Part shown: positions 27,158-38,985 of the stretch, in pieces
How positions within the stretch are numbered: the first letter of the stretch is position 1
Layout: the number at the start of each line of letters is the position of its first letter
Origin: Amoeboaphelidium protococcarum
Lineage: Eukaryota > Aphelidiomycota > Aphelidea
Direction: 5' to 3'
Length of the DNA stretch: 64,000 nt
NCBI GenBank assembly: GCA_023515745.1
Contig: JALECJ010000257.1
Location: forward strand, 498,687-562,686
Translations under genes and position numbers: made by a program
Notes under the pieces: generated by a model
Told to the model about the DNA's origin: nothing
The model's database searches: none
What the model saw: the letters and a program-made list of their open reading frames with translations, nothing else

Positions 27158-30148
27158 ATGGAAGAACGAAAGGCTTTAGATTAGATATTCTACATTCTTC
27201 TCCTCAAGTATTTCTGTCTATCAAGTGATATCTCTGATGGTGAATAGAGAGTGCGCTAGTATATCCTGGATGTTGTCAGGCCGCATTTGGAGATATCAAT
27301 GAAGTAGAGCAAGTTGATTTTGTAGAGACTATCGACTGCTGAGATGGACGATTTTCAGTGTATACTTGACTTGATGGCCACTGATACGTTCACATATGAT
27401 TCGCGGAATGCTATTGTACGTTTTATTCTTGACTGCATGATGGAGTAGGCGGGGATTTAGGACATTCAGCTCGAGTAATCATCCTCCACAAAGAACGCTT
27501 TGTATGAAGTTGAGTTTTAGTTTGTGTCAATGTAAGCTTCCAGTTCGATATCTGATTTATGTGGCCGATTGAAAGATATCAATATGATACTGAATAAGGA
27601 TGGTATTTCTATTTGGCATATTAGAGTATTCTGTAATGCAGTTAAAGTGTTTTACTCTATTATATTATCTGAAGATGGGAATGTTCATTGTGCTCGATTT
27701 TAGTAGTTGGTTGAATCCATCCATTCTGACGATATATAGCGTTAATAGGAGAGTGATACGCTTCTGTTGTCCTCTCTTTTTATTAATAAAATACTGGCTT
27801 AAATGGGTGTTGGGTGCTTTAATAATGTCAGGGTATCGGCATGCTTCAGATCCGTATTGTTGTCTTTTGGATTTATAGAATCTTCTGTGTCTCACACGTC
27901 CATTTAAGCTGATATATCTTTCCCGCAAGTACTCGATTAGCTCCTATAAAATACGTTAACTGGTGTCAATGTTTTGTATTCGTATGATATTGTGTAGTCT
28001 GATACATTTATTGTAATGAAGCATCTGTTTAAAATATTATCCACAAAGTTACTGGACTAAATGCAGCGATATCAAGTGGACTATTAAACTAATGTTGAGT
28101 TACTTGGATCTCTAATGTAAAGCTACGTAGTCAGCTCATAGATTGCTTACTATTCGGATCTAAAGACATTAGTCTGCTTACCTTTGTCTAATGGTTCTAT
28201 ATAGGAATGCTTTACTATTTTTACGCGCAACCAGCAATTACTGCAGGAAGGTTTTCTTAAGATGTTATAAAATTCTGCAGCTTTGCAACCTATTGATTGC
28301 TGTATAAAGGTGGTTGAATTCCTGATTGAATAGCTGTAGATGGAATCAAAGTTCTTGCCAAGATTAATGCATTCATTTCAAGCTAATCTGCTGTATGATT
28401 ATGACATTTAGGTCAGAGTTTAATGGTGCGAAGCTCAACTCTTGAAATATCTCGAGCAAATACCTCGCGAAGATAAAGTACTAGATAAGCAGTCTCTTGA
28501 CTTTGCTCGTAGTTTACATGGTGTGAACATTAAACTGTTTGAAATTCTGCAATCATTGAATCTACATAGTGATCAGTAGTTTCTGCCAATTGATTTGAAC
28601 ACTATAATGCGTCCATTTTTTGCGTAATGGATATCTACTTGCAACGTCGAAGTTGTTGTTGAGCGTATTATCCATTCCGATAAATGGAGTCAAGAAGACG
28701 AAATACTCAATACGAGCAGCTCTGTTCATGACACGTTCAAGTATTTAGATGCTCTTGTAAATGTGTTCTTTTAATTACCAGCTGGATCATAAGGCAATTA
28801 GTTTTAGAGTGGCTGTTCTGATATGCTCAGAGCTGGCTTTGCTGATCTGTGTCAAGTCATATACGATGCTCTCTCTGTATTCTGCAGATTGATTTTGACG
28901 AAGGACACTGATTTAGAAGATATCAGATTTTATGTCTTTCATTTAAAAAAGTCCTCAATTCCTGCTATAAATGTTTAGAAAGATAGAGATGGTACACTGG
29001 GATATTTCTGCCGTGTCAATAATCTGTTATACGCAAAGCAACTCATAACTACGAGTTTTATCAATTCGATTAAAGATAGGTTTCAGCGTAATGTTGGAAT
29101 GGTGCCGTCCTTCTGTGAAACTTACTTTGAGCCTCTTGTAGAATAAATGGATGCTGCTAGCGACTAAATGTTGGTATATGTGGCCAAGAGATTGGTGTTT
29201 ATAGACATGGATGAGTGTTTTATATTTGGCTTGTATATGACTGAGAATCTGCCCAAGTCTTCTCTCATATCTATAGTTCCGATTATCAATGGCATTATTT
29301 AGGAGATTCATGGTTTGGTATGTGCTGATCACAGCATAGTTCGTAAAGAGAGTTGGACTTCCTATAGGCTTCTCGCACTGTATTTTGGTCATCTCTATTT
29401 CGCATTCTTGTGCATAGTGTTTTTGGATTCTCGTTCTGGTCGTAAATTTACATCTAAAGATTCTGGCCTTATTTTACAGGACATTAGAGCATTAAAAGAG
29501 ACTTTTTGCCTTCCCAAGTCAGATGTTGATGGACTAATGCTGGAACCTGATGCAGTGTCATTCATACTATCACCTTTTATCCAGATTGCAAAGTAACTGT
29601 ACACTTAGGAAACACCAGTTCTGGTGAAAAACTACGAGTCATGCACTATAAGGACCTAGGAATGGCCAATTGGTGTGAATTCATATTTCACAATTCCACC
29701 TTAAATCGTTGCGTTAGATGGGTACAGGCAGTTGCCAGATTTCCCGTTTAATATCTCATTATTGCATAAGGACAGTGTAAGTCAAGCGGATAGACGGGAT
29801 AGTACTAATCCATTCCGGATTCAAGATGATGGAATAAGTGACGGTGAAGATATTATACTGTCCACCTGGTAGAAGCCGTTTATATTTTGTGCCATTGCTA
29901 AACGCGCCGGTTATGGAAATCCGTAGCATTATCAAGCTGTTGAGACAATTGCTGGTTAGTTGAAACAGTTGAACTTTAAAAAGTCTAGTACTCGATAACA
30001 ATAAGATCAAACCGAGTAATAGTCCAATTCCACTGACAAGGATGCCTTTTTATTTATGAAAAAGTACGGCATGATGAAGATGCTCTCAAAGAATGCTTTG
30101 AAAGTTGAGAAAATGTTCAATGCAGCAAAAGAGAAGTTGAAAAAGTGA
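27158..30148 (+). CDS. Large MUN-domain-like protein (Munc13/PATROL1 type)
   Basis: ATG 27158 to TGA 30146-30148, 996 residues, one uninterrupted exon with dozens of UAR glutamines. The protein is helical throughout. Around residues 491-580 it carries a stretch WISTCNVEVVVERII then DKW, SSSVHDTFKYLDALVNVFFQLP, followed by a D-x-L-x-AGF..L..VIYDALS..CRLI segment. This spacing resembles the MUN/DUF810 core of Munc13-related proteins, which act in vesicle tethering and SNARE assembly (plant PATROL1, fungal Ync13). No C1 or C2 domain is evident. The C-terminus is Gln-rich then basic. The family call is from pattern memory and needs a profile search. It lies directly before the repeat array. Confidence 0.6.
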
Positions 30149-30378
30149 TATACTGCTATAGAATTTGATTATTCCGTCTTTGAGTCTTGTCATGTTCGGT
30201 GTGTCGTCGGTTGATCAGTTCACTAACCGTTTGCGGACAAGGTGTTCCCATTCTACCTAGCTTCACCAAAACTAAGTTTGAAGACACAAAACTCATTCAA
30301 CATATGAAGTAGACTATTCGCTACAGACTGCGAGTAGTTAAAGCAACAGAGCTTAATTATTTATTCAAGGAACAACAA

Positions 30379-30439
30379 TGAGGACAAACTCGTCCTCATG
30401 TTGATTCAAACACTCGGTCTGAGGACGAACTTGTCCTCA
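30379..30439. repeat. Two hairpins in repeat unit 1
   Basis: Perfect 7-bp stems TGAGGAC/GTCCTCA enclose 6-nt loops: 30379-30398 (loop AAACTC) and 30420-30439 (loop GAACTT). The two are 21 nt apart. The same duplicated hairpin appears in unit 3 but not in units 2 or 4. Confidence 0.85.
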
Positions 30440-30754
30440 TCCTAATCAGTTCCACCAAAACTTAGTATGGTGGCGTAGCATTCAGCTGGGATTTAAATTA
30501 GAGTATTCGCTATAGACTGAAAGTAGTTTGAGTTGTGTATCTCAAAACTGAGAGAGTACAGCGATGAGGACAAGCTGCCCGCGAGTTGATCACCGCGCGG
30601 CATAGTTGCGGACTCACTTATTCGCACTTTACTTATCTTCACCAGAACTAAGTTTGACGGCGCAAAAGTGATACGGACAATGAACTAGATTATTCGCTAC
30701 AAATTGAGTATAGTCTGAACGAGAGATTTTTATTATTCATTGAACAAGCAGCGA

Positions 30755-30815
30755 TGAGGACGAACTTGTCCTCATGTTGTTTCCATCACAAGTTTTGAGG
30801 ACGAACTTGTCCTCA
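30755..30815. repeat. Two hairpins in repeat unit 3
   Basis: The same TGAGGAC/GTCCTCA stems with GAACTT loops occur at 30755-30774 and 30796-30815, again 21 nt apart, as in unit 1. Equal spacing in alternate units suggests a two-unit higher-order repeat or a retained structure. Confidence 0.85.
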
Positions 30816-31040
30816 TTCGACTTTACTTCACCAAAACTTGGTTATACATCGCTAAAATTTAAGCGACCATGGAATACATCATTCGCCATAGACTGAAAGT
30901 GGTTCTAATGCTCTAGCGCAAAAATTGATGTTGCTGCGGCGATGAGGACTTTCTTGTGCTTAGCTTAACCTCGAACGAAGATCACTTTTAATGATCATTT
31001 TCTTTTAGAAAACCCAAAAGTTTGCTTGTTCTGTTATAAA

Positions 31041-31523
31041 ATGCCGTGCTGGAAATTTATACTTATAATTGTATCACTTTTGTGCTATATTAATGCTGAA
31101 AAGCCTATTCTGTATTGCAAATGCTTCTGTCAGTAGACGACTTAGCCAAGTGGATCTCTCAATGAAGATTCCGTACCTAAAAACACACAAAACTCAACTA
31201 ATGGATATAATCTGAATCCTAATATTCTGATTGTAAATCAATGCTCTGATTGTAATTTGAATTTATGTGTGGAACGCGTATAAGCATGCTCTCCAGGTGG
31301 CAATAGCACTACCAATGGAATCTCGCCTGATCAGCAGTAATAGGCCAAGACCATGAGATAGCCGAAATGCTTCTAAAGAGAGAGCTATAAAGAGAAAGTG
31401 TTCATCATAATGTTCATTACTGTGGTCATTGCAATGCTCGTCACCAGTGCCGTATCTCCGTTTCTACCTGCTGGTATGAAGGCTTTCCTCCGACTAGATT
31501 CTGATTATCGAACTTTGAATTGA
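31041..31523 (+). CDS. Cys-rich secreted or type I membrane protein, short
   Basis: ATG 31041 to TGA 31521-31523, 160 residues, visible only when UAR is read as Gln. A signal peptide (residues 1-20, basic-free hydrophobic core IIVSLLCYI, cleavage near NAE) is followed by a Cys-rich, Asn/Thr-rich ectodomain with CKCFCQ, CSDC and CVERVQACS. A second hydrophobic segment at about 122-145 (FIIMFITVVIAMLV) would anchor it, leaving a short cytosolic tail. Potential N-glycosylation sites (NST) are present. The combination of signal peptide, cysteine pairs and membrane span supports a real gene. Family unknown; a surface receptor or adhesion role is only a guess. Confidence 0.65.
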
Positions 31524-32025
31524 TTTACATCTGAGTGTATAAATGAATGTATGATTACAAGTTTCACGTTAACCGTGTCGTATAAGAGTCTTAATCGCGA
31601 TTTTTGATGTCTTTTGCGCCCAATTCAAGGTTGGTTCTAAGTAGATATGCACTACTTATTTACAATGATGTACTTACAGTAGTCTCAATGAGAACTTGAC
31701 TTGACGCGTGTTTTAAAAGTTATCTGGCCACTCAGCCGCCCCTCACCAAAATAACAACTTTTTGCATTAACACACACGATCGCAAGACGAGTTCTCTTTC
31801 TTTCGGCTCGCTGCTGTCCTCTTTCTTTACCAGCCCACCAAAGTCTCTCTGTCCGTCACGTCACGCAGCTTTGTTCTTCTGATCAAATGCCGCCGTCATC
31901 GTTTTCTTATTCTTTCTTTCCCGCACGGAAAATCTCTCTACTATTCTGAACAAAACTTTTTATTAACACGTCTTGTTAATTTATCAGAGTACAGTTTTTA
32001 TTTTAATATCAATACAAATACAAGT
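31524..32025. other. Intergenic region upstream of two-RRM gene
   Basis: No gene is seen in 502 bases. The segment 31790-31950 is pyrimidine-rich on the plus strand (CTCTTTCTTTC runs) and holds CACGTCACG near 31857. The final 60 bases are A/T-rich. Probably promoter and leader of the gene at 32026. Confidence 0.45.
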
Positions 32026-33432
32026 ATGACAACGAGTAATACTAATAAGGAAGACTTGGAAAGAGCTCCATTCACGTTCTACCTGTCCAATTTGGCATCT
32101 GAGGTTGACAAGGACGCGGTACAGAGTGCTTTCGGTTAGTTTGGTACTGTGAAGCACGTCTTTGTCAAGTTGCGCGCCTTCTACACGACAAAGAAGGTCA
32201 GTGGTGGTGGTGATGGGGATGCTGGTGCTGGTGCTGATTAGGAAAAGACGAAAAGGGTGAGAGAAAAGTCATTGCAACCTCAGTTTGCTCTTGTGAAGAT
32301 GTCTGCTTTGAACGATGGTGTCACTAATGAGTAAGTGGTTGAGAAGTTTAATGGCAAAGCGTTGAATGGCGTGTCGGCACCTGATGCGGTTCTTCTATGC
32401 GCAGTATTTGTTGAAAAGGAGAAGCCAGCAAGAGCTACCGCGGGTGAAGATGGTAAGGATATTACTGGGAACGCTGTGGATGCGGATAAGGAGGCAAATT
32501 CAGGTAAGAAAAAGTCGAATAAGCGTCGTGTTAGCAGAAAGAAGAAGTAGGGTCAAGCATCTGAGGCACCTCGTATTGATGATGACTAGGCTTTCGAGCC
32601 CTCTAATGCGGCCTAGGGTGCTAGTGCTGGATGGGATGTTTCCGGTGTCTAATCGAACGCCACTGTTGGTTGGGATTCCGTGAATGAAGGTATCGATCTG
32701 CAGAATGTCAACTCTCCTCGTAAGGGTAATGCAAAGGCCAAGAAAGCTTCAGGAAACAAGCCCGCTGGAGATAAACCAAAGTCTGGGGACTAATTACCAA
32801 AGGAGAAGTAGCAATCTCAGAGCAGTGCCAAGAAGACCTTGGATAAGCCCAAGGTGGAGCGTAATACTCCTAGCAAGAATAAGATTCATGTCCGCAACTT
32901 GCCATTTTAGACTTCAGAATATGCTTTGAGGCAGCTTTTTGAAGAGAAGGGATTTGTTGTGTCCAGTGTTAGGATTGCAAGAGATAATAACCGTCGTGGT
33001 AGACGTCGAGGAGGCTTGGGCGGAGCTTTGCCAAAGAGTCGTGGCTATGGCTTCGTGGAACTTGGTGTCAAAGCGTCGCCTGAAGTTGAGGCTGCAGTGG
33101 AGCCAGTCTAGGCAGAATCGGCTGCTGAAGGTGAAGATAAGAAGCCACGCAGATCACAGTAGTACAAGAAGTTCAGCGAGTTGTCAGAAGATGAAGTGAA
33201 GCATGTGTAAAGTGAACTGTAGAAAGCCATTACTGCTCTCCAGGATTTGGAACTGGATGGCCGCAAGATCTCCGTGTCTGTCTCTATGGAACGCGACCAT
33301 GATCCATCTCATGATAATCAAGTTGAAGGTAAGACTGAAGATAGTGGCAATGGCAGTGTTGATGAGTCTGCAAAGAAGCCAAACAGCGAAGATCAAGTGC
33401 CTGTGATCAGCGAAAAGAAGACTGGATGGTGA
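32026..33432 (+). CDS. Two-RRM RNA-binding protein
   Basis: ATG 32026 to TGA 33430-33432, 468 residues. RRM 1 is at about residues 15-135: TFYLSNLASEV (RNP2) and QPQFALVKM (RNP1 region), with a Gly/Asp-rich insert splitting it. A long Lys/Ser/Gln-rich linker (about 135-285) follows, containing basic patches such as KRRVSRKKK that could be nuclear signals. RRM 2 is at about 288-420: KIHVRNLPF, then RGRRRGG and the RNP1 core SRGYGFVEL, followed by LDGRKISVSVS. The C-terminus is acidic and disordered. A ribosome-biogenesis or mRNP role would fit, but no orthologue is certain. The linker uses many UAR glutamines. Confidence 0.82.
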
Positions 33433-33737
33433 TTTCCTCACTCTATGATACGTACTTGCACAATGGCCGCTTACTAATATCAATCTCAACGAATTATGAC
33501 TCTATGATTCTTACATACACATACTATATTTATAACATTATTTTTTATCATCTTGGTAATAGAACAGAAGCGAATTGATGAGTGCTTTATCACGCGTTTT
33601 GTCGTTTCAGGCTCTGTTTGATCGATCTTGAATAGACTTTGCGCCTTTCGATAAAGGTGGAGTCATAATGTACCTCAGAATGAATGAATGAGTAACATTT
33701 CTTTCATTTGTGATTAATTAAACTTCAAGTAAAAGGA
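33433..33737. other. Intergenic region, nothing recognised
   Basis: 305 bases between two plus-strand genes. A/T-rich 3' part before the glycosyltransferase ATG; no RNA gene, repeat or open frame with support was seen. Confidence 0.4.
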
Positions 33738-35081
33738 ATGTCGTTAATTAAAATGATAGCGAAGAAGGACAAAAACTTCAAAATTTTCAGATTGGCTATA
33801 TTCTTGTCTGCAAGCGTGGCGGCGTTACTGCTGATGGTGTGTTTCTTTAGTGACCAATTATTACCGGGCGATGATCGTAACGTTAGCATTGTCTCAATAC
33901 AAAGACACAAAGTTGCTGAAGTCTAGCGAATTAATAAGCAGTAGAAGCATACATCTGGCAGAAGTCAAGTATCCGTAGATGACGAGGGGAAATACGATTA
34001 TACGAAACATATTGATGCTAATAGCCAGCAAGACTTGTTCATCAACAAGGATCTGCACGGCGATCTCGTGTCGTCACAGCGACAAAAGTTGAAAATGAAA
34101 TCATAGTTGAAACAGGCGGCTGATCGTACTCTAATAATGGTGATCACGTCAATGAACACCTTGGATAGATTGTGGCCATTGACGAACACTTATTAGCGGA
34201 GACTTCTGGTTCATGATGGAGAGATCGGCATCCGATACTACTTGCCTCGGCCGAAAGTGACTAAGAATTCAGGTTCTGCTATTGATCTCCTAGAGTCAGC
34301 GTTGACTAAAGCTGGTAATCAATGGCATGGTAAACATCCGTTTCTTGAGAATATCAAACTGAATAAACCTGATATAGAACACTTTGTCCTTTTATAGAAC
34401 GTGACTGAGCGCAATAGTCATTTCATAACTGAAAAGACGTTTGCCACTTTCAAATAGGCGGCATAAGATTTCGCGTTGTCATTAGTCAATGGGGACCAAG
34501 ATGCCACTATGATTTCTGATAATAGTACGTTGAATAGAAAGGACTGGTTCCTGAAGTGTGATGATGACACTTATATCATTCCATAGAATTTAGTGAAGCT
34601 GTATGCTCATTTGGATCCGAATGAAATGCATTATATTGGCTATGGGTTGTTTAATCAGAGCTATGCTGCAGGCGGATCCGGCTACATTTTTAGTCGTGGC
34701 TTGATCACAAGGATGTATCAGGATGGCCTCTTTGACAAGTGCTTATAGAAGCAGAGTGAACGCGTAGGAGAAGATGTACTAATGGGGCGTTGTATACGTG
34801 ATCATTACTAGGTAAGACCTTATTCTGAGTATTCTCTATGGTCAGCTACTGAAAAGCATAACAGCAATGATGAATCAAGTATAGTTTGGTGGCACCATAC
34901 GCGGTAGTTGCATGTTCATATGCCTAACCAGGTGCGTTACTGGTCCAAATGGGATAAAAATTACAAAGGAATGGTCGATCCAAAGACTCAGGACGTGGGT
35001 CCCGTATCATTCCATTATCTGAAGGGAAATCTCATGTTTGAATACGATTATCTCATGTACGCATTACTTAATAGTAATTGA
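33738..35081 (+). CDS. GT31-type glycosyltransferase (C1GALT1/fringe-like), type II membrane
   Basis: ATG 33738 to TGA 35079-35081, 447 residues. A short basic cytosolic tail is followed by a membrane segment at about residues 15-35 (LAIFLSASVAALLLMVCFF), the usual Golgi type II layout. The catalytic domain has the metal-binding DxD region WFLKCDDDTYII at about 270-280, then YIGYGLF and AGGSGYIFSRGL, typical of C1GALT1 and fringe enzymes, and GEDVLMGRC with PVSFHYL near the end. These enzymes transfer galactose or related sugars from UDP-sugars to glycoproteins. The exact acceptor cannot be told. In animals C1GALT1 makes core 1 O-glycans. Confidence 0.85.
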
Positions 35082-35223
35082 TTATAAAATTGAATAATGC
35101 AGGTAATTTCAATCACTTTTTTCTATTCTCCATTTCAACTATCACAATTACACACACACACATATTACGACAACGATCTTATAAAATCACTAACAACTTG
35201 GACTAAATCCACACAACAGACAC

Positions 35224-38200
35224 TCAAACGTAAAACTTCTTATTGATCAAGAACAACAGCAAGTTCACGTTAACCTTGGCAGCACCGTCGAAAAGAGGGA
35301 TAATCTGCACATTATCAAACTGATACTGCAGCAAATCTTCCAACTTCAACTCCATCTTGTTTGGCATGGTAATACCAAGGATGGACACTGAGATATTAAA
35401 TACACCAGATTCATCGGAGGAGATGGTCAAAGTAATCTTATCATACTACTTCGGACTGTAGCCATCAACTGCCACCAGTACACCCTTCTTGTATAGGACA
35501 TCCGCACCGTATTTGTAACTGCCAAACTGAGGCACCTTGCCGCTCTTCTTCAACTCTTGCACATGATACCATTGAGGACTGAACGGCATCAAGAACTTGC
35601 CCTGATTACCACCAGTCTACTTCTTTCTGTTACCAGTCAGAGCAGCCATACAACTATTGATATAATCCTAATACGACTGTTTTTACTCGTTCAAGTACTC
35701 CATCTTATCGTCCAAGTTCTAAATGGTTCTGTTCAAGCTTCTGATCTCAGTGCGCCTCTATTGTCTACGGCGATGCTTATTACGCAAATCCAATCCAATA
35801 GATGTCAAAATCTCCTGATAGTTATTCTCTGGAGAGACTCTGGTGATACCAATCTCCTTCTGCTTCTTCACATCAGGCACAATTTTACTCACCTTATCAT
35901 AGATGGCCACAAGTTTCTCCAAGTTGGATGAAATGGCAGCCTTCAACTGTGGCAGAGTCTCAGGAATCACAACATCCACCTTATTACCACTCAGATGCTA
36001 GGTGGATCCCATATTCTCTGCCTGATTCTTGGCCAGATGCTCCTTCTCAATCTTGACCAGTTCCTGGTAAATCTTTTAATCACGGGAAGTGACTGGCTTC
36101 TACAGCAGCTCTGACAAGTTCTTACCGTTCTGTACTCTGATCAAACTCAGCACGAATCTCTTGGTCTCCAAGAACAGATTCTTGTACTAGGCTGCCTGCT
36201 CACCACCGGAGACACCGAGCATAGCAGCAGATGCCTCCTCCATATATCTACTGGATAGAGTCAACGAGATTTCATTTCCACGCAAATCATCCATACTGCC
36301 AGCTGGTGCAGCTTTATCACCATCACCGACTGGATTACCATCTTCATCAGTCTTACGGAAAGTTCCGCTATAGTCCACTGTTACAGAAGACTCATTAGGA
36401 GGACCCAGTTCCTTGATCAATTGCTTCAAAGGATCATTAGACTCAACAGAAAATTCATCCATGGTAGTCTCAACCAGAGCATGGGTATTAAATATCTCTT
36501 GAGGGGTGATGTAGATAACAGGCTTGCTGGTCTTGGTCAGATCAGAGAAATCAGACATTTGGAAATGCTCTTCAGCCTCTGCCACATTAATAGCCTCCTT
36601 AAAGTAATCACCAAACTTGACGGATGCAGTCTTGATGTATGGATTCAGAGAGTTCATGAAGGCATTCTCGTTATCATAAGGTCTGTTGTTAGACACCTGC
36701 TATAAGCACTTGGAAATCTCCGCCAGATTCTTACGCTGCAAAGGACTGACCAACTGTTCAATAACGTCGAAACCTTCAGGAGCCACAATGGCTGGATTCA
36801 TATAACGATAATACACCAAGTTACCAATGACACGCAGAATACGCTCCTCCTCTTCACTATTGCTAGGTGGAAACTTGGCAATCAGCTCAGTGTGCAACTT
36901 CTTTGCAATAAATCTGATACCATACGGCATTCTATCCAAGTTCTTGATGATGGCATCCAGAAACTTGTCAGTATAGACCTGCAACTGCTTCAAGTGTTCT
37001 TCAAACACTTTACCAACTTCAGGATCTTTCAAAGCGTCCTCCTTTGACACATCATACGGACGCTTACTCTGCTCACCAGTGCGAGACTCTTCCTCCTTGA
37101 TGGAGGTACGATACAGCACAAGAGGATCAGTTTCCAGGTCCAACTTATCATCACCCAGTACATCCTTCACCAGAGGCTGCAGCAAATCACGCAAAAACTG
37201 ACGCTCCTTAGCACCACGGTAGTAGTGGACGACAATTTTAATAAACACTGGATTACCACGCAAAAAGTCGGCAACTTCAGTCACGGTGTTCATTTCCTCA
37301 TGAATAGCCTGCTGGAAGAACTTTAGCAAAAGAAACTCTTCACGGCTAGAGTTGGCATAATTGTAAAGAGTCAGCAGAACATGGTCCATGAAACTTCTGA
37401 TCTTGGTCTATTTTACCAAAAAGATCATCTTGGCCAAATACTTTGGCTGAGTCTGCAGGATATAGAACAAATTCTGATACAATTCCAATCTTCTACGAGC
37501 ATCCTTATCCAAAGACTTGAAATTGGCAGATGTGAACATCTCCTCCCCGACAATAGAGCTCTTCTCCTTAGCAGCCGCCTCCTTCTCCATCACAGCCTTC
37601 TTCTGCGCAGCCTTGTCCATCTTCATAAACTCATCTAGAGTAATTCTATTACGGACCAAAAGCGCAATCTTGATATCCAAATCATTCAGATTAGTCTCGG
37701 TCTGGTTATTATCACGAATCTTCTTAATCACTTCCTGCTTCAAATTCTCCAACTCAACTTCCTCCTGGAAATCTTTGTCCTGATCATCCATCAGATGAAC
37801 AAAGGTGTGAATTGCATTAGCCGGGATATGCTCCAAATCTTAGAAAGACTGATATGCACGAGAAGTCTGCTTACCCTTGTGGTATGCCTGCAACTTGACC
37901 ACTTTCTTCAGATTAGCCATCTCCTTATAATGATTCAAAGTTGTCAACATTGCTCTTCTAGCCAAGAAACCACGTATCTGAGCCTAGATCTTGACATAAT
38001 TATCAGCATTCGCAGCAATCTACTACTTCTTTTACTGATAAGCCTTACGCTACAAGTAGCCGCGAGCCTGAGCTTACAGCTTTGTCACCTCAGCCTCATG
38101 CTCCTTCAGGAACTTCTCACGCTTTTCCTCTTCAGTCTCCACCACCTCATTCATCTCCTTGGCAAGCGCACCCTCAACATTACCGAACGATGGCATAGCC

Positions 38201-38841
38201 ACACCAGCATCATTCAGATTCTTCTCAGTCGCTTCCAACTCTTCATTAGTAAAGTTTAACTGCCCGACCAGATTCTTGATCTTGGGAGCAATTCCACGCT
38301 TGGCCAAAAAATGACTCAAAGCATGGATACAATAGATCACCTTGGGAATATTCTTCTTGTCATAGACATCGGTAAGCTCGAACATGAACAAATTAGGAAA
38401 CTTGGCCTTCTTACAAGCCTCAAAAAAGTAATTGGTATTGTCAGAGTGACGAAACTGCAACTTGGGATCTTCAAAGATCCTCTTCACAGCAGTCGGTTCA
38501 AAGAACTTGGCCAGCTTAGCCAACACAATTCCATTTCTCAACTTGTTGTCCAGATCGGTAATGGCACCAATGTCCTCTCCAATGCATGCCTCAATCCACT
38601 CTTTAGCCTCACCCACATGACACAAGTACTCGTATGCTCTAATATTAGCTCTCTCTTCATCGACCCAATTGGCACCTCCCTGCGTATTAGCAGGCTGTTT
38701 CTACAAACGTACTCTTCCACCAAATGCTACACACAAACGTAATATAATGAAAAAACATGATGGTTATACTAATGACCATATAAACTAACAAACCATACCT
38801 CCATGATGTCCCTCATCAGTGGCCAATTCCGCAGATGACAT
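35224..38841 (-). CDS. IQGAP: IQGAP-type Ras-GAP-related scaffold
   Basis: Minus strand: exon 1 38799-38841, intron 38727-38798 (72 nt, GTATGG to TGTGTAG), exon 2 35224-38726; 1,181 residues (human IQGAP1 1,657). IQGAPs link actin, Rho-family GTPases, calmodulin and cytokinesis. Domains: calponin-homology at about residues 35-165 (WIEACIGE, NKLRNGIVLAKLAKFF), IQ-type helices at about 240-310 (IQAQIRGFLARR), RasGAP-related at about 455-690 (SREEFLLLKFFQ, YRYMNPAIVAPEGFDVI), and RasGAP_C at about 890-1100. The arginine finger is not evident, so active GAP function is unlikely, as in the family. It lacks the WW and the long IQGAP repeat region. Confidence 0.95.
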
Positions 38842-38960
38842 GTTGCAATCAAAATCGAATTATCAATCGGTACTAGTAGGTATTTAATAAGATCAGCGAC
38901 TGATAAAAAACAAACTATATATACTATTATTACCAACAAATAATAATTGTATGTAAATCA

Positions 38961-38985
38961 ACAGACAGATGACAGACAGACAGAG
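38961..38985 (+). repeat. ACAG/GACA-type microsatellite
   Basis: Short imperfect run of CAGA/GACA tetranucleotides just upstream of IQGAP. Confidence 0.85.

Larger units (their letters stand above)
30264..30985. repeat. Tandem array of four ~189-nt non-coding units, structured-RNA candidate
   Basis: Four diverged copies begin with CACCAAAACT or a close variant at 30264, 30453, 30640 and 30829, giving spacings of 189, 187 and 189 nt. A second conserved block, ATTCGCTAYAGACTGAAAGT, lies exactly 52 nt after the first in all four (30316, 30505, 30692, 30881). A third block, ATGAGGA with GC before it, follows 59-62 nt later (30378, 30564, 30754, 30942). Between blocks the sequence varies. TCGCT of block two can pair with AGCGA before block three in units 2 and 3, and in unit 4 both sides change to TCGCC and GGCGA, keeping the pair. 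Fixed spacing with variable filler suggests an RNA rather than a protein. Strand of transcription is unknown. Not recognised as any known RNA family. Confidence 0.75.

Noticed and set aside
30264-30985. Hammerhead ribozymes or box C/D snoRNAs in the repeat array
   Set aside because: CTGANGA-like and ATGA/CTGA-like strings occur but the GAAA core, stem order and box spacing of these RNAs are not met.
36421-36705. Plus-strand frames within IQGAP
   Set aside because: They are antisense shadows of the secure IQGAP frame.
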